DNA of 57,276 nt from CAZVGZ01 sp964627605 (GCA_964627605.1 CAZVGZ010000022.1:1-57276); one strand, 5' to 3'. Counted from the first letter of the stretch, positions 28,272 through 36,921 are shown. Numbers and translations are program-made. The notes: a model not told the origin generated them from the sequence alone.

Positions 28272-28505
28272 TCGCCCGCTCTCCGCTCGTCAGTCTAGAG
28301 ATGTAGACACCGCTGGCGTTGCGGCCAAGGTCGTCCCGCCCATCCAATACCACTGAATGACGACCAACGTCATATCGGCCGTCAATAAGCACCCGAACAA
28401 CCCGCCCGGCGATGTCATACGCTGCCAACATCACATCACCCGAACTTGGTAGCGCAAGGCGTAATGTCGTCACTGGGTTGAATAGGTTCGGCGGGTTCTG
28501 CTACA
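28243..28505 (-). pseudogene. Orphan FlgD-like C-terminal sorting-type domain
   Basis: The frame encodes PPNLFNPVTTLRLALPSSGDV, YDIAGRVVRVLIDGRYDVGR, then HSVVLDGRDDLGRNASGVYISRL and ends RRMVLVR. This is the FlgD-Ig-like tail found at the C-terminus of many secreted proteins in FCB-type bacteria (NPFNP start, DxxGRxVxxL, WDGRDxxGRxVSGVY). The preceding body of the protein is absent: the sequence joins directly to the 3' end of ino1 in a different frame at about 28505. I infer a deletion that removed the rest of the gene. Confidence 0.6.
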
Positions 28506-29638
28506 TTGGATTCGCCGCCGCCGTTGGTTTTGGCATCCTGTTTGGCTTTCCAATCGGACTGCGCATAAGTGCTGATAAACTCTTCGGTCTTGTTCTTGGC
28601 GACCGCATCGTCAAACTGCACCGGCGGCGTTTTCTTGAAGTAAGAGCTTGGTGCTTCCAGAGCGCCTTTGAGGTTGTGGTTAAGCGCTAGTTTGATGCAA
28701 CGCACAGCGTCGATAACCACACCAGCGGAGTTGGGGGAGTCCCACACTTCCATCTTCATGTTGAGCGACAGCGGCACATCGCCGAAAGTCAGACCGCGCA
28801 TCTCGATAAAGCACTGTTTGCGGTCTTCCAACCACGCGACGTAGTCCGACGGTCCGATGTAGACGTTGTCCGCACCGATGTCGTAGTCGATCTGCGAGGT
28901 GACCGCATTGGTTTTGGAGATTTTCTTGGACTGGAGACGAGAACGCTCAAGCATGTTGAGAAAATCGGTATTGCCTCCAACGTTGAGCTGACTGGTCTGC
29001 ATCAATTTTACGCCTCTGTCCCCGAACAGCCGGGTGAGCACGCGGTGGGTGATCGTCGCTCCAACCTGCGATTTGATGTCATCCCCGATGATCGGCAGCC
29101 CACGGTCCTCAAACCTCTTCTGCCAGTAGGGCTGACTGGCGATGAACACCGGGATGCAGTTTACCATACCGCAGCCCGCATCGAGAATCTGCTCAACGTA
29201 CCATTTGGTCGCTTCCTCGGAACCCACGGGCAGGTAGTTGATGACCACGTCAGTTCCGGTGTCTTTGAGGATCTGGACGATGTCATCCGTCGGCCCAGGA
29301 GCTTTTTCGATGATCTCAGATAGATACTGACCGAGGCCATCGTGCGTCATACCGCGATGGACTTTGGCACCCAAGTCGGGCACATCGGGGCAGAAACGGA
29401 TGGTGTTGTTTGGCTCAGTGAAGATAGCTTGACTTAAGTCTTTGCCTACTTTGTTCTTGTCGATGTCAAAAGCCGCTGAAAACTCTATGTCGCGGACGTG
29501 GTATCCGCCGAGGTTGACATGCATCAACCCTGGGACGAACTCATCCTCATCGGCATTTTGGTAGAACTGCACTCCCTGAACGAGCGAGGAAGAACAGTTC
29601 CCTACGCCGATTATTGCCACACGCACTTTGTCGCTCAT
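28436..29638 (-). CDS. ino1: Inositol-3-phosphate (myo-inositol-1-phosphate) synthase
   Basis: Converts glucose 6-phosphate to inositol phosphate using NAD. VAIIGVGNCSSSLVQG is the NAD-binding motif; NYLPVGSEEATKWY, IGDDIKSQVGATITHR and QLNVGGNTDFLNM are the actinobacterial/archaeal-type signature, with DSPNSAGVVIDAVRCIKLAL following. I use the ATG at 29638 (GGGA upstream); a frame from 29674 adds 12 residues. The family part ends near TYAQSDWKAKQ. The last 30 or so residues (after NGGGESNV) are out-of-frame sequence of the adjacent FlgD-like remnant, so the native C-terminus was probably altered. Confidence 0.92.
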   Translation of the reverse strand: MSDKVRVAIIGVGNCSSSLVQGVQFYQNADEDEFVPGLMHVNLGGYHVRDIEFSAAFDIDKNKVGKDLSQAIFTEPNNTIRFCPDVPDLGAKVHRGMTHDGLGQYLSEIIEKAPGPTDDIVQILKDTGTDVVINYLPVGSEEATKWYVEQILDAGCGMVNCIPVFIASQPYWQKRFEDRGLPIIGDDIKSQVGATITHRVLTRLFGDRGVKLMQTSQLNVGGNTDFLNMLERSRLQSKKISKTNAVTSQIDYDIGADNVYIGPSDYVAWLEDRKQCFIEMRGLTFGDVPLSLNMKMEVWDSPNSAGVVIDAVRCIKLALNHNLKGALEAPSSYFKKTPPVQFDDAVAKNKTEEFISTYAQSDWKAKQDAKTNGGGESNVAEPAEPIQPSDDITPCATKFG

Positions 29639-29823
29639 TCCAGTCCCTTTTCTCTCTAAGCAGTGTGCCCGCATTGAGCATCACCACGTCTGTAATCGAG
29701 TAAGTTATCAGGCAACTGATCTCTTTGCGGTCAGACCAGGCTGATCTCTGCCCGCCCTGCTTCAAGCCTACTGCGTCTGCCTGCTAACGGACGTGATAGG
29801 AGGATCAAAAACGATCCGGTCGG

Positions 29824-30207
29824 TTAGGAGACAATATCTGCTATGATGAGAACGAACACTACGCAACTCACCAGAACCACCACCAGTCCCAAAATCGCGG
29901 CCACCATTTTTGCGCCGCCAGGAAGTCGGTGGCGAACCGGCCAAAACAGCGCGGCGATGGCACTGCCGAGGCCAAAACTAACGCCGGTCTGTCCGAACCA
30001 GCCCATGGTGATGGACGCATCCACCGGATCGACTGCCCACCGTCCCTCAAGTGGAAGAAATAGCGGGTACCCTATCACGCTTGCAAAACAGAGGCCATAG
30101 GTCACCAAGACGCAGCCAGCCCACACTAACCACCATTTCGCGCGGGGTGGCCAAGCGTTGGGTACTCTCGGTTGATCGGTCCGGGTATTTGGGACACTGA
30201 TCTTCAC
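29824..30207 (-). CDS. Small three-helix membrane protein
   Basis: About 127 residues. After a polar N-terminus come hydrophobic segments WWLVWAGCVLVTYGLCFASVIGY, TGVSFGLGSAIAALFWPV and MVAAILGLVVVLVSCVVFVLII. I use the GTG at 30207; a longer frame to 30297 overlaps the upstream gene by 32 nt and has no good start context. I do not recognise a family. It follows another small membrane protein closely and may be in an operon with it. Confidence 0.5.
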   Translation of the reverse strand: MKISVPNTRTDQPRVPNAWPPRAKWWLVWAGCVLVTYGLCFASVIGYPLFLPLEGRWAVDPVDASITMGWFGQTGVSFGLGSAIAALFWPVRHRLPGGAKMVAAILGLVVVLVSCVVFVLIIADIVS

Positions 30208-30265
30208 GAGTTTAGCAGCAACTTTCTCAGTGAGTTGGATGTGGGAGTCATGGTGAGGGATGCAT

Positions 30266-30703
30266 TTAGATCGGTCGAAGGAGCGTGAGGACCGCACCAG
30301 TTAGTCCCGAGTACCAGAGAATCGCAGCGCTTGTGCCTGTAAGCCACTTCCCAGCACGCCACGCTTTCTTGTCTGACGACCAGAGCGTGGGCCCTATCGC
30401 CACTATGAGCACCACCAGGGCTAGATTCATCGAAGCCAGATGTTCTTTGACCTCGAAGAGCGCAGTCGCCCACGGCAGGTGTGAGTCAAAATGGACGCGG
30501 GCGGTGGTGCGAAATGTGGGGTACAGGGTCGACCCCAAACCGAACGCAGCAACGTATAGTGCCGCAGCCCATTTTGTGTGCAGATGCAGACGTCCGATGG
30601 CGCGTTCGCCTTTCAGCGACCAGAGCCAAAGATGCGTCATCATCGCCACGGCACCAAACGCAAAAATCGCGTGTAGCAGGAGTCCAAATTTGGCCAACGT
30701 CAT
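30266..30703 (-). CDS. Four-helix integral membrane protein, unrecognised
   Basis: 145 residues starting MTLAKFGLLLHAIFAFGAVA. Four predicted helices include LHTKWAAALYVAAFGLGSTLY and SMNLALVVLIVAIGPTLW. Histidines in or near membrane segments (LLHAIFAF, MMTHLWLW, RLHLHTKW, VKEHLAS) could bind heme, as in small cytochrome-b-like proteins; this is speculative. The serine hydrolase gene ends 26 nt upstream on the same strand. Confidence 0.6.
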   Translation of the reverse strand: MTLAKFGLLLHAIFAFGAVAMMTHLWLWSLKGERAIGRLHLHTKWAAALYVAAFGLGSTLYPTFRTTARVHFDSHLPWATALFEVKEHLASMNLALVVLIVAIGPTLWSSDKKAWRAGKWLTGTSAAILWYSGLTGAVLTLLRPI

Positions 30704-30729
30704 CTATCTACTTATCGCCACTGAGGGCA

Positions 30730-31800
30730 TCATGCCAGTTCCAGATTTGCGGCGACGACATTTGCGAGCCTCCGGCGCAGCTGCACTATGCCTTCGCGAA
30801 CGTGTGGGTGAACGCGGTTGGTCAACAGGATAATCACAAGTTTTGACTCAAAATCGATCCAGATTGAGGTCCCGGTGTATCCAGAATGCCCGATCCCCTG
30901 GGACTTGAGAAGGTCTCCTCTGGGGCTGGAGTAGACCGTGTCCACATCCCAGCCTAACGCCCGACTGCCACCGCCAGGCACAGGCTCAGGCCTGACCATT
31001 CTGGCTACGGCTGCTCTAGGAAGCAGTTCGGCACCGTTCAGATTGCCGCCTGCAAGAATCATCATGGCGTACTTAAGAAGATCGTCCGCTGTGCCAAACA
31101 GCCCTGCGTGGCCGGCTACCCCTCCCATAGCCCGGCAGATCGGATCGTGTGCGGTGCCGCGCAGCATGACCCCGTTCATCTCTTCAGTCGGCGCGATCCG
31201 CGAGAGGTCTTTTGGGCAGAACCGCGTGTCTGACATCCCCAGCGGTCCGAAAATTATCCGTTTGGCTGCCCTTTCAAGCGGCTCACCGGTGATGGTTTCA
31301 ATTACGAATCCCAGTAGAATCGGTCCAAGGTCGGTGTACTCAAACAGCTCTCCAGGCGGGCGAGCGAGATTTCGACTACTGCAAAGGATATCTTTCGCTG
31401 ACTGGCGATCCACGACCTTTTTGGCCTGGTCTGCCCCAAACGCCGAGAGACCCGACGTATGGAGCAGAAGATGGTTTATCGTCACATCGTCGCGGCCATC
31501 GCCGACATATTCACCGATGTGCCGCGACACCGGGTCTTCCAAAGCCAGTTGGCCTCGGGCGATTAGACTCATCGCAATGGTCGCTGTCACCACCGGTTTG
31601 GTGAGTGACGCCAGATCGTAGACGGTCTCTACGTTTGCCTTTTCGCGGTTTGGGCTGATCTGGCTGAAACCGTGGGCGGCGCGGTGGAGCAGTGCGCCAT
31701 CGTGCCACACGAGTGTGACGCCGCCAGGAATCCATTCCCGGTCGATGGCATCGCTCATCGCACCAGAGATCGCGCTGTCCATAGGATGACTGATTCGCAA
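30730..31800 (-). CDS. Serine hydrolase, beta-lactamase class C family
   Basis: A 356-residue penicillin-binding-protein/class C-like hydrolase. The catalytic SxxK is SLTK in YDLASLTKPVVTATIA (about residue 67), the Y-x-D/N element fits FEYTDLGPILLG, and the third motif is HSGYTGTSIW. No signal peptide is evident. Families with these motifs include esterases, D-aminopeptidases and transglutaminase-like enzymes; the exact substrate is unknown. The two small membrane protein genes follow on the same strand, so a three-gene operon is possible. Confidence 0.88.
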   Translation of the reverse strand: MRISHPMDSAISGAMSDAIDREWIPGGVTLVWHDGALLHRAAHGFSQISPNREKANVETVYDLASLTKPVVTATIAMSLIARGQLALEDPVSRHIGEYVGDGRDDVTINHLLLHTSGLSAFGADQAKKVVDRQSAKDILCSSRNLARPPGELFEYTDLGPILLGFVIETITGEPLERAAKRIIFGPLGMSDTRFCPKDLSRIAPTEEMNGVMLRGTAHDPICRAMGGVAGHAGLFGTADDLLKYAMMILAGGNLNGAELLPRAAVARMVRPEPVPGGGSRALGWDVDTVYSSPRGDLLKSQGIGHSGYTGTSIWIDFESKLVIILLTNRVHPHVREGIVQLRRRLANVVAANLELA

Positions 31801-31975
31801 AGGTTATATTGGCGGGTCTGAATCTATAGCTGTACAGGCGTGGTCCCCGCTTCAGTATGCCACAAAGATCAGGTGGTCGTCAATGGGAGCGGGTTGACCG
31901 CCATGTGCCCTCTGGTGCAGTTTACTTCAAATGTCTCTTCAACTTCAAAATCAGCAGCGCCAGCACATTTTCACC

Positions 31976-32473
31976 ATGACGCCGACGGCGATCTTTGTGG
32001 CGTCGTGGCTTCTACTGTCGACAACCGTCGCGCAGTCGTTGGGTGATACCACGGATGTCCAACCTCATCCTTTGACCTTGGAAACTGTACCCGATACGTT
32101 GTTGCCCACATCGCCAGCGTCTGGGACATCTGTGCCCATTGAGCTCAGTTGCAGTCCCACCGCAGCGCTTGGTTTGGGTCTTTTGCTCCCAGGGGGCGGG
32201 CAGTTTTACGCTGGGCAGTTTTGGGGGGGGGCGCAAGCTGTGGTATCTGAGGGGCTTTTAGCTTGGGTGCTCTACCGATCGGGGTCTTCGACGGGTTCGC
32301 TGCTATCGTTTATAGTGACAAAGAGGCTGATTGAAGGGCTGTTTGCCAGACGAGCCTGCTCCAGACGCGTTCACAGCCAGCACGCTGCCACCACCGCTCC
32401 TGCCGCAGACATCTCTGGGTTCGCCGACCCGGCAGGCAGCGACTTGAGAGTCGGCGTCGCGGTCCGCTTCTGA
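31976..32473 (+). CDS. Exported DUF5683-like protein, possibly shortened
   Basis: From the ATG at 31976: a signal peptide TAIFVASWLLLSTTVAQ, a Pro/Thr-rich linker, then PTAALGLGLLLPGGGQFYAG, the PGxGQFY motif typical of DUF5683 proteins of FCB bacteria. A G9 run inside the WGGA codons remains in frame. After LIEGLFARR the sequence turns unusual (ACSRRVHSQHAATT) and the end GSDLRVGVAVRF again looks like a beta-strand C-terminus. The middle helices expected in this family are missing, suggesting an internal deletion. Confidence that it is functional is low. Confidence 0.55.
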   Translation: MTPTAIFVASWLLLSTTVAQSLGDTTDVQPHPLTLETVPDTLLPTSPASGTSVPIELSCSPTAALGLGLLLPGGGQFYAGQFWGGAQAVVSEGLLAWVLYRSGSSTGSLLSFIVTKRLIEGLFARRACSRRVHSQHAATTAPAADISGFADPAGSDLRVGVAVRF

Positions 32474-32491
32474 TCCCGCCGTCTTTCGGTG

Positions 32492-32507
32492 TGGCACGCC
32501 CATTGCA
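32492..32507 (+). promoter_or_regulatory. Sigma-54 (-24/-12) promoter for the phosphodiesterase gene
   Basis: TGGCACGCCCATTGCA matches the RpoN consensus TGGCACG-N4-TTGCW exactly, with GG at 32493 and GC at 32505. The predicted transcription start is near 32518, about 32 nt before the ATG at 32550. Sigma-54 promoters need an AAA+ activator such as the one encoded at 12955-16996. Confidence 0.8.
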
Positions 32508-32517
32508 CCTCCCGAGC

Positions 32518-32546
32518 GGTCCCGGCGCGGGACCCAAACTGCCGGG
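32518..32546 (+). promoter_or_regulatory. Two mutually exclusive hairpins in the phosphodiesterase leader
   Basis: GGTCCC (32518-32523) pairs with GGGACC (32529-32534) around a 5-nt loop. Alternatively CCCGGC (32521-32526) pairs with GCCGGG (32541-32546), which reaches to 4 nt before the ATG. The two cannot form together. The second would cover the only Shine-Dalgarno-like stretch (GGGTAG). The structures begin at the predicted transcription start. Confidence 0.4.
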
Positions 32547-32549
32547 TAG

Positions 32550-34022
32550 ATGCAACAAAAACCTCCACGTAGATATGAGATTGACTTGAGCAATACGGTA
32601 TTTGACCCTGCTGATCGAGTGATTGTGATAATGGCCGACGGGGCACGCTCCGACATAATGCAGGAACTCCTAGCCGCAGGAGAGTTGCCTGCGATAGAAG
32701 AAAGAATAGTTGGCCCAGGCTCGATGGTTGATGCCACTACGGTGTTTCCGTCAACCACAGGGCCAGCCTATCTGCCGTTTCTCACCGGCTGTTTCCCTGG
32801 AACCGCCGATCTTCCCGGAATTAGGTGGTTTGACCGACAGGCGTGGGCCAGCCCCAACGGCCGTCCACCCTATCGAAGTTACGTGGGCTTGGAATCATAT
32901 CGGTTCAACTTCGACATCCCCAAAAGCCACCCGACTCTGTTCGAGATGAGCAAGAAATCACACAACATCTACAGCTGGACGTGCCGGGGCGCAGGTTGGC
33001 GCTCGTTTAGGACGCACCTTAGCCGATCGCCGCTTTTTCTTTGGGCGCATGAGACACATCGCTGGGAGCCGATACACCTCTATGCCCGCTCGCATTTGGT
33101 TCGTGCGGCCGCCGCAGACTACGATTTTATTTTCTGCTTGATACCCGACATCGACACGTTTACGCACCTCCATCATCCTCGCCACAAAAAGGTGCTTGGG
33201 GCCTACAGACGGTTGGACGAAACAGTGAGGCAGATGTTTGATTCGTTGGATAGGCAGAGTCGAACAGACTCCACGAGCGTGCTGATCGTAAGCGACCACG
33301 GGCTTACTGCCACACACACCCATTTCGACACTCATCGGTTTTTAGAGGAGCGCGGTTTTTCGGTGTTTCACTATCCTAAAATCTGGCGGCGCGATGTAAA
33401 CGCGGCTGTGATGGTCTCTGGCAACGGTATGGCGCATCTCTACTTCAAGCCTGACAAAACTTGGGCTCAGCTGTGCTATGACCAGCTATTCGTCTCCAAA
33501 TATGGGTGGGTACTTAACGATCTACTCGCCGATCAATCTGTGGACCACGTAATCACCCGCGATGAGACCGGAACGGTCCACATCAGGGGCAATGGCGGTC
33601 ACTCCACTGTCAGGGAGTCAGGCGATGGGCGTATGTCGTACGCTGTTGTTGATGGGGTCGATCCGTTTGGCTACCAGGGGTTGGAGGGTGAGTTCACACC
33701 AAATGAGATGCTGGCGCGGACGATTGATACCGGCTATCCAGACGCTCCGGTGCAGTTGCTGGGGTTGGTAAGGTCGCCACGATCTGGTGATGTGATTTTG
33801 AGCGCGCGCACCGGTTACGATTTACGGGCGCGGTTCGAGACTCAGGAACACAGGTCGACGCACGGTGCCCTTTGCAGAGAACACATGCTAGTACCCCTGT
33901 TGGCGAATAGGACTCTGCCTTCGATGCCAACAAGGACAGCAGACGTATTTGCGATGGTGTGCCGGTCATTGGGATTGGAACTGCCGGTGGGTGTTGACGC
34001 CCGCGATCTGTCTATCGTCTGA
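32550..34022 (+). CDS. Alkaline phosphatase-superfamily phosphodiesterase/nucleotide pyrophosphatase
   Basis: A 490-residue metal-dependent hydrolase of the type I phosphodiesterase/nucleotide pyrophosphatase group. The first metal Asp is in VIVIMADGARSD, the nucleophile Thr in VFPSTTGPAYLPFLTG, further ligands in IPDIDTFTHLHHP and SDHGLTATHTHFD. No signal peptide is present. Paralogues act on nucleotides, phosphonates, phospholipids or glycerophosphodiesters; the substrate here is not deducible. The strong sigma-54 promoter upstream implies condition-dependent expression. The ATG at 32550 lacks a strong ribosome-binding site. Confidence 0.88.
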   Translation: MQQKPPRRYEIDLSNTVFDPADRVIVIMADGARSDIMQELLAAGELPAIEERIVGPGSMVDATTVFPSTTGPAYLPFLTGCFPGTADLPGIRWFDRQAWASPNGRPPYRSYVGLESYRFNFDIPKSHPTLFEMSKKSHNIYSWTCRGAGWRSFRTHLSRSPLFLWAHETHRWEPIHLYARSHLVRAAAADYDFIFCLIPDIDTFTHLHHPRHKKVLGAYRRLDETVRQMFDSLDRQSRTDSTSVLIVSDHGLTATHTHFDTHRFLEERGFSVFHYPKIWRRDVNAAVMVSGNGMAHLYFKPDKTWAQLCYDQLFVSKYGWVLNDLLADQSVDHVITRDETGTVHIRGNGGHSTVRESGDGRMSYAVVDGVDPFGYQGLEGEFTPNEMLARTIDTGYPDAPVQLLGLVRSPRSGDVILSARTGYDLRARFETQEHRSTHGALCREHMLVPLLANRTLPSMPTRTADVFAMVCRSLGLELPVGVDARDLSIV

Positions 34023-34149
34023 GTGTCAAACCTCCCTGTCGGTTGATCCACAATTGCCCACCGGCTACGCCTTATACCGGCTGATCCGTCAACTGCTGCG
34101 GATGCGCCGCTAAGGTTCGGTGGAGTGACGCTCGATAAAGAGGCGATGA

Positions 34150-34698
34150 ATGAAAGACGCGTTGAAGCTCGCAAAGGCTGTCGAATCCTACGGAAAGCCC
34201 GTCCGCGAGGAAGCGATAATCCCGCCAACCGCCTTTGCAACCCCCAAAGACAGCAACAGAGCCGGTGAGGTGGCGATGGTTCTGCGCCAGGACGACGGCT
34301 CGATATGGCTTCACACCAAAGAGTTCTATCCTGAGGGTGTCTACCGTATACCTACAGGCAAAATCGAGGACGGCGAAACGCTGGTTGAGGCGCTATGGCG
34401 TGAGCTGGGCGAAGAGACCAACCTTGAGGTGGATGATCCCAAATTTCTGGCGGTTATCCACTACACCATCGACGGCAAAGAGATTCCGTTCGTCTCCTAC
34501 GTATTTCTATTCACGGTTACAGGAGGCACCGTCAGTCCGATTCCCGAAGAGCAGATAACCGATTGGGTTGCGGTTCCCGTTGAGCGGCTCTCAGATGTAT
34601 CTTGGGAGCTTAACTCGCTGTCGGAGGATTGGCTGGGGTGGGGGTGGTTTAGGTCGGTACTCCACCGCATTGTTCACAAACTCATCACATCCCCTTAA
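34150..34698 (+). CDS. NUDIX hydrolase domain protein
   Basis: A 182-residue NUDIX protein. The Nudix box is GKIEDGETLVEALWRELGEE followed by TNL, matching GX5EX7REUXEEXGU except that the final conserved Gly is Asn. The catalytic glutamates RELGEE are kept. The fold context (VAMVLRQDDGSIWLHTKEF, YRIPTGKIEDG) supports a nucleoside-diphosphate-derivative hydrolase. It follows the phosphodiesterase on the same strand by 127 nt and converges with the threonine-synthase-like gene. Confidence 0.88.
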   Translation: MKDALKLAKAVESYGKPVREEAIIPPTAFATPKDSNRAGEVAMVLRQDDGSIWLHTKEFYPEGVYRIPTGKIEDGETLVEALWRELGEETNLEVDDPKFLAVIHYTIDGKEIPFVSYVFLFTVTGGTVSPIPEEQITDWVAVPVERLSDVSWELNSLSEDWLGWGWFRSVLHRIVHKLITSP

Positions 34699-34710
34699 AT
34701 AGCCCGCCTG

Positions 34711-35793
34711 CTACAGCACCCCTTCTGTATCCCTGGGCTCTATCAACGGGACCTCGGCGTCGCCAGTTGCGCGGGACACCGCCGAGGGGTCCTTGAAGCC
34801 GTGACCGCTCAAGATGCACACCACTGAGTCGTCCTCGCTGACGACCCCCTGCCTTACAGCGGCGGCGACACCCCCGCAAGCCAGTGCTCCAGCGGGCTCG
34901 ACATACATCCCTTCGCGGCGCATCAGATCTTTCTGAATTGCCCACACATCATCATCGTCCACCAGGAATCCCGATCCACCTGAGTCGCGTACTGATTTGA
35001 GCGCTCTGGTGCCGTCGATATCCACAGGGACCGCCAGACCGCTTATAGCTGTAGCGGTGGTCACTGACCTGGCGCTTGCGTGCGAGCTGCGAAGTGGGGT
35101 CACCAAAGTGTCGTTCAGTCTGGGCTGCACGGCGTGGATTCGCGGCATGTATGGAATTAGCCCTTGGGAGTAGCGGAGTGCGAAACCTTTGGCGATGCCG
35201 CTGAGCGAACCGCCACCACCGACCGGCACGAATACGTGGTCAGGAGCGCCTGTGGCTGCTTCACATAGCTCGAATGCGATTGTCATGGTACCGTCAGCGG
35301 CGACTGGGCAGAAAGCGTAGGCTGAGACCAGCAGTGGGCGGTTTGAGGATTCGGCCAGCGCTCGGAGCTGCTCCAAAATAGTGGATGTGGCGGTGCTGTC
35401 GGTGCCGAAACCTTTGATACGCCAAAGTTTGGCGCCGTGGGCTAGCATCTGGGCGAGTTTGCCCTGGGGAGTCTGCTCGGTGATAGCCACATGGCATTCG
35501 ATGCCAGCGGCGGCGGTATATGCGGCCAGGGCTGCTCCGGCGTTGCCTGACGACGTACACAGACAGCCGGTCTGTCCGGCTTGCCTCATCAGGGATACCG
35601 CACAAGCGGCGAACCGGTCTTTGAATGAGCCTGATGGGTTTAGGTGTTCGGCTTTGAATTTGAGGTGTTTGATGCCCAGTTTGGATCCAAGCCATCGGCT
35701 GTTTACCGTGGGAGTGTCACCCTCGCCTAAGCTGACAAAATGTTCGGCGGGAAGATCAGACAGATCGGCGGCGTAACGCTCCCATATTGACAT
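34711..35793 (-). CDS. PLP-dependent threonine synthase-like enzyme
   Basis: A 360-residue fold-type II PLP enzyme. The PLP lysine lies in NPSGSFKDRFA, the substrate/PLP loop is SSGNAGAALAAY, and the phosphate-binding Gly loop is VPVGGGGSLSGIAKG. The sequence order and SLGEGDTPTV near the N-terminus are those of threonine synthase (which makes threonine from phosphohomoserine), but related threonine dehydratases or diaminopropionate lyases are possible. It lies upstream of, and on the same strand as, no recognised threonine-pathway gene. Confidence 0.85.
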   Translation of the reverse strand: MSIWERYAADLSDLPAEHFVSLGEGDTPTVNSRWLGSKLGIKHLKFKAEHLNPSGSFKDRFAACAVSLMRQAGQTGCLCTSSGNAGAALAAYTAAAGIECHVAITEQTPQGKLAQMLAHGAKLWRIKGFGTDSTATSTILEQLRALAESSNRPLLVSAYAFCPVAADGTMTIAFELCEAATGAPDHVFVPVGGGGSLSGIAKGFALRYSQGLIPYMPRIHAVQPRLNDTLVTPLRSSHASARSVTTATAISGLAVPVDIDGTRALKSVRDSGGSGFLVDDDDVWAIQKDLMRREGMYVEPAGALACGGVAAAVRQGVVSEDDSVVCILSGHGFKDPSAVSRATGDAEVPLIEPRDTEGVL

Positions 35794-35955
35794 GTAATGC
35801 TCCGATAGATGGTAGAGGTGGCGTTTGCCACCAGCGGATCAGGCCCGCATATCAGTGGCACCGCAGCGATAATCAACAGCACACCGATCTTGGCGTGACA
35901 TCGCTTACTCCGTCCACAGCAGCGCCACGATCCTTGTTCCCACAGAAAACGACAT

Positions 35956-35983
35956 GAAGTGTCCGAAGTGTCCCTGAAGTGTC
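35956..35983 (+). repeat. Triple GAAGTGTC short repeat
   Basis: GAAGTGTC occurs at 35956, 35965 and 35976 (9- and 11-nt spacing) immediately before the RraA-like stop codon. It lies at the end of a 190-nt intergenic stretch that otherwise holds nothing I recognise. Short spaced repeats of this kind could be a protein-binding array or slippage product. Confidence 0.4.
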
Positions 35984-36676
35984 TTAGGAGACGCCCATTT
36001 TCTCCTTGAATGTCTCCACCGTGAAGTCGGGGTGGCGGACCCAGGCGAAGATGTTCTGCTCATTTTGCAGAATCGTATGCACCGTCTCAGACATTTTGGG
36101 AACCAGGTCGTGCGGAATGGACACTACACCGTTGAGATCGCAGTGCAGCAGGTCGCCCTGCTCGACGTGAAGGCCGCATATCTCCAGAGGGATGCCGACG
36201 TCCACGACGTGGAGGTCACCGTGGGAGACGCACACATGTGTGCTCCAGGTGTTGAAGCCGATGGCTTTAAGGGCGTCAAGGTCGCGCACGGCACCGTCTG
36301 TTACCGTACCAAGTGCTCCTAACGCTTTGGCGAAACTGCCCATTATCTCACCCCAATGAGCCGACCAGCCGTGACGTTTGCTTAGGTCTTGCACCACAAC
36401 AATCGAAGGTTTCGGGGAGTCGGTCATCGCCTGGAACTGCCTGAAGTTTGTATAGGCATCGGTTTTCGGCGGGTTTGACCGGTCGATCGTGTCTACTGTA
36501 ACGGTGACGGCGTAGCCGCACATCGCGCCCATCTCAGGGAAACGGCACTGCATCTTAGGGCCCATGAACCCCTCGCTGCGGTCCCTGACTTCGAAAGTCT
36601 CGATGGCGTTGGAGATTGTCGGCGAATCGACGCCGCTTAGGTAGTCCAGAATTTCAGGCGGATGTACAGTTCCCAT
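35984..36676 (-). CDS. RraA family protein (aldolase/oxaloacetate decarboxylase-like)
   Basis: A 230-residue RraA-superfamily protein. The signature GALGTVTDGAVRDLDALKAI (substrate/metal loop with the G-x-R-D motif) is at about residue 120. GDLLHCDLNGVVSIP near the C-terminus is also typical. Stand-alone proteins of this length are usually 4-hydroxy-4-methyl-2-oxoglutarate aldolase or related lyases rather than RNase E regulators. AGGA precedes the ATG. The 245-nt upstream gap holds no recognised signal. Confidence 0.88.
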   Translation of the reverse strand: MGTVHPPEILDYLSGVDSPTISNAIETFEVRDRSEGFMGPKMQCRFPEMGAMCGYAVTVTVDTIDRSNPPKTDAYTNFRQFQAMTDSPKPSIVVVQDLSKRHGWSAHWGEIMGSFAKALGALGTVTDGAVRDLDALKAIGFNTWSTHVCVSHGDLHVVDVGIPLEICGLHVEQGDLLHCDLNGVVSIPHDLVPKMSETVHTILQNEQNIFAWVRHPDFTVETFKEKMGVS

Positions 36677-36921
36677 TGTTGTTCCTGCCTTTCTGCCAAA
36701 GTGAGACCCTTAAGCATCTCAATAGTAACCAGCCCGCCAGCAGATACCGACAGGCGGTTATATTCTGACAATCCACCGACAGAACGCATCAGGTTGATTG
36801 AGCACCTGATTGAAACGCGCAAGATGGGCTAGCCTCAATCGTGCGATTACAGTTCAAACCTGCCCAACCGTGCGCCTCGTTCTGTTATTCTGATCTAACC
36901 GACCGGTTCTTATTGGACCGG

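Noticed and set aside
36877..36921. Terminator at the end of the TIM-barrel gene
   Set aside because: CCGGT/ACCGG pair with a 9-nt loop and no T-run; too weak to call.
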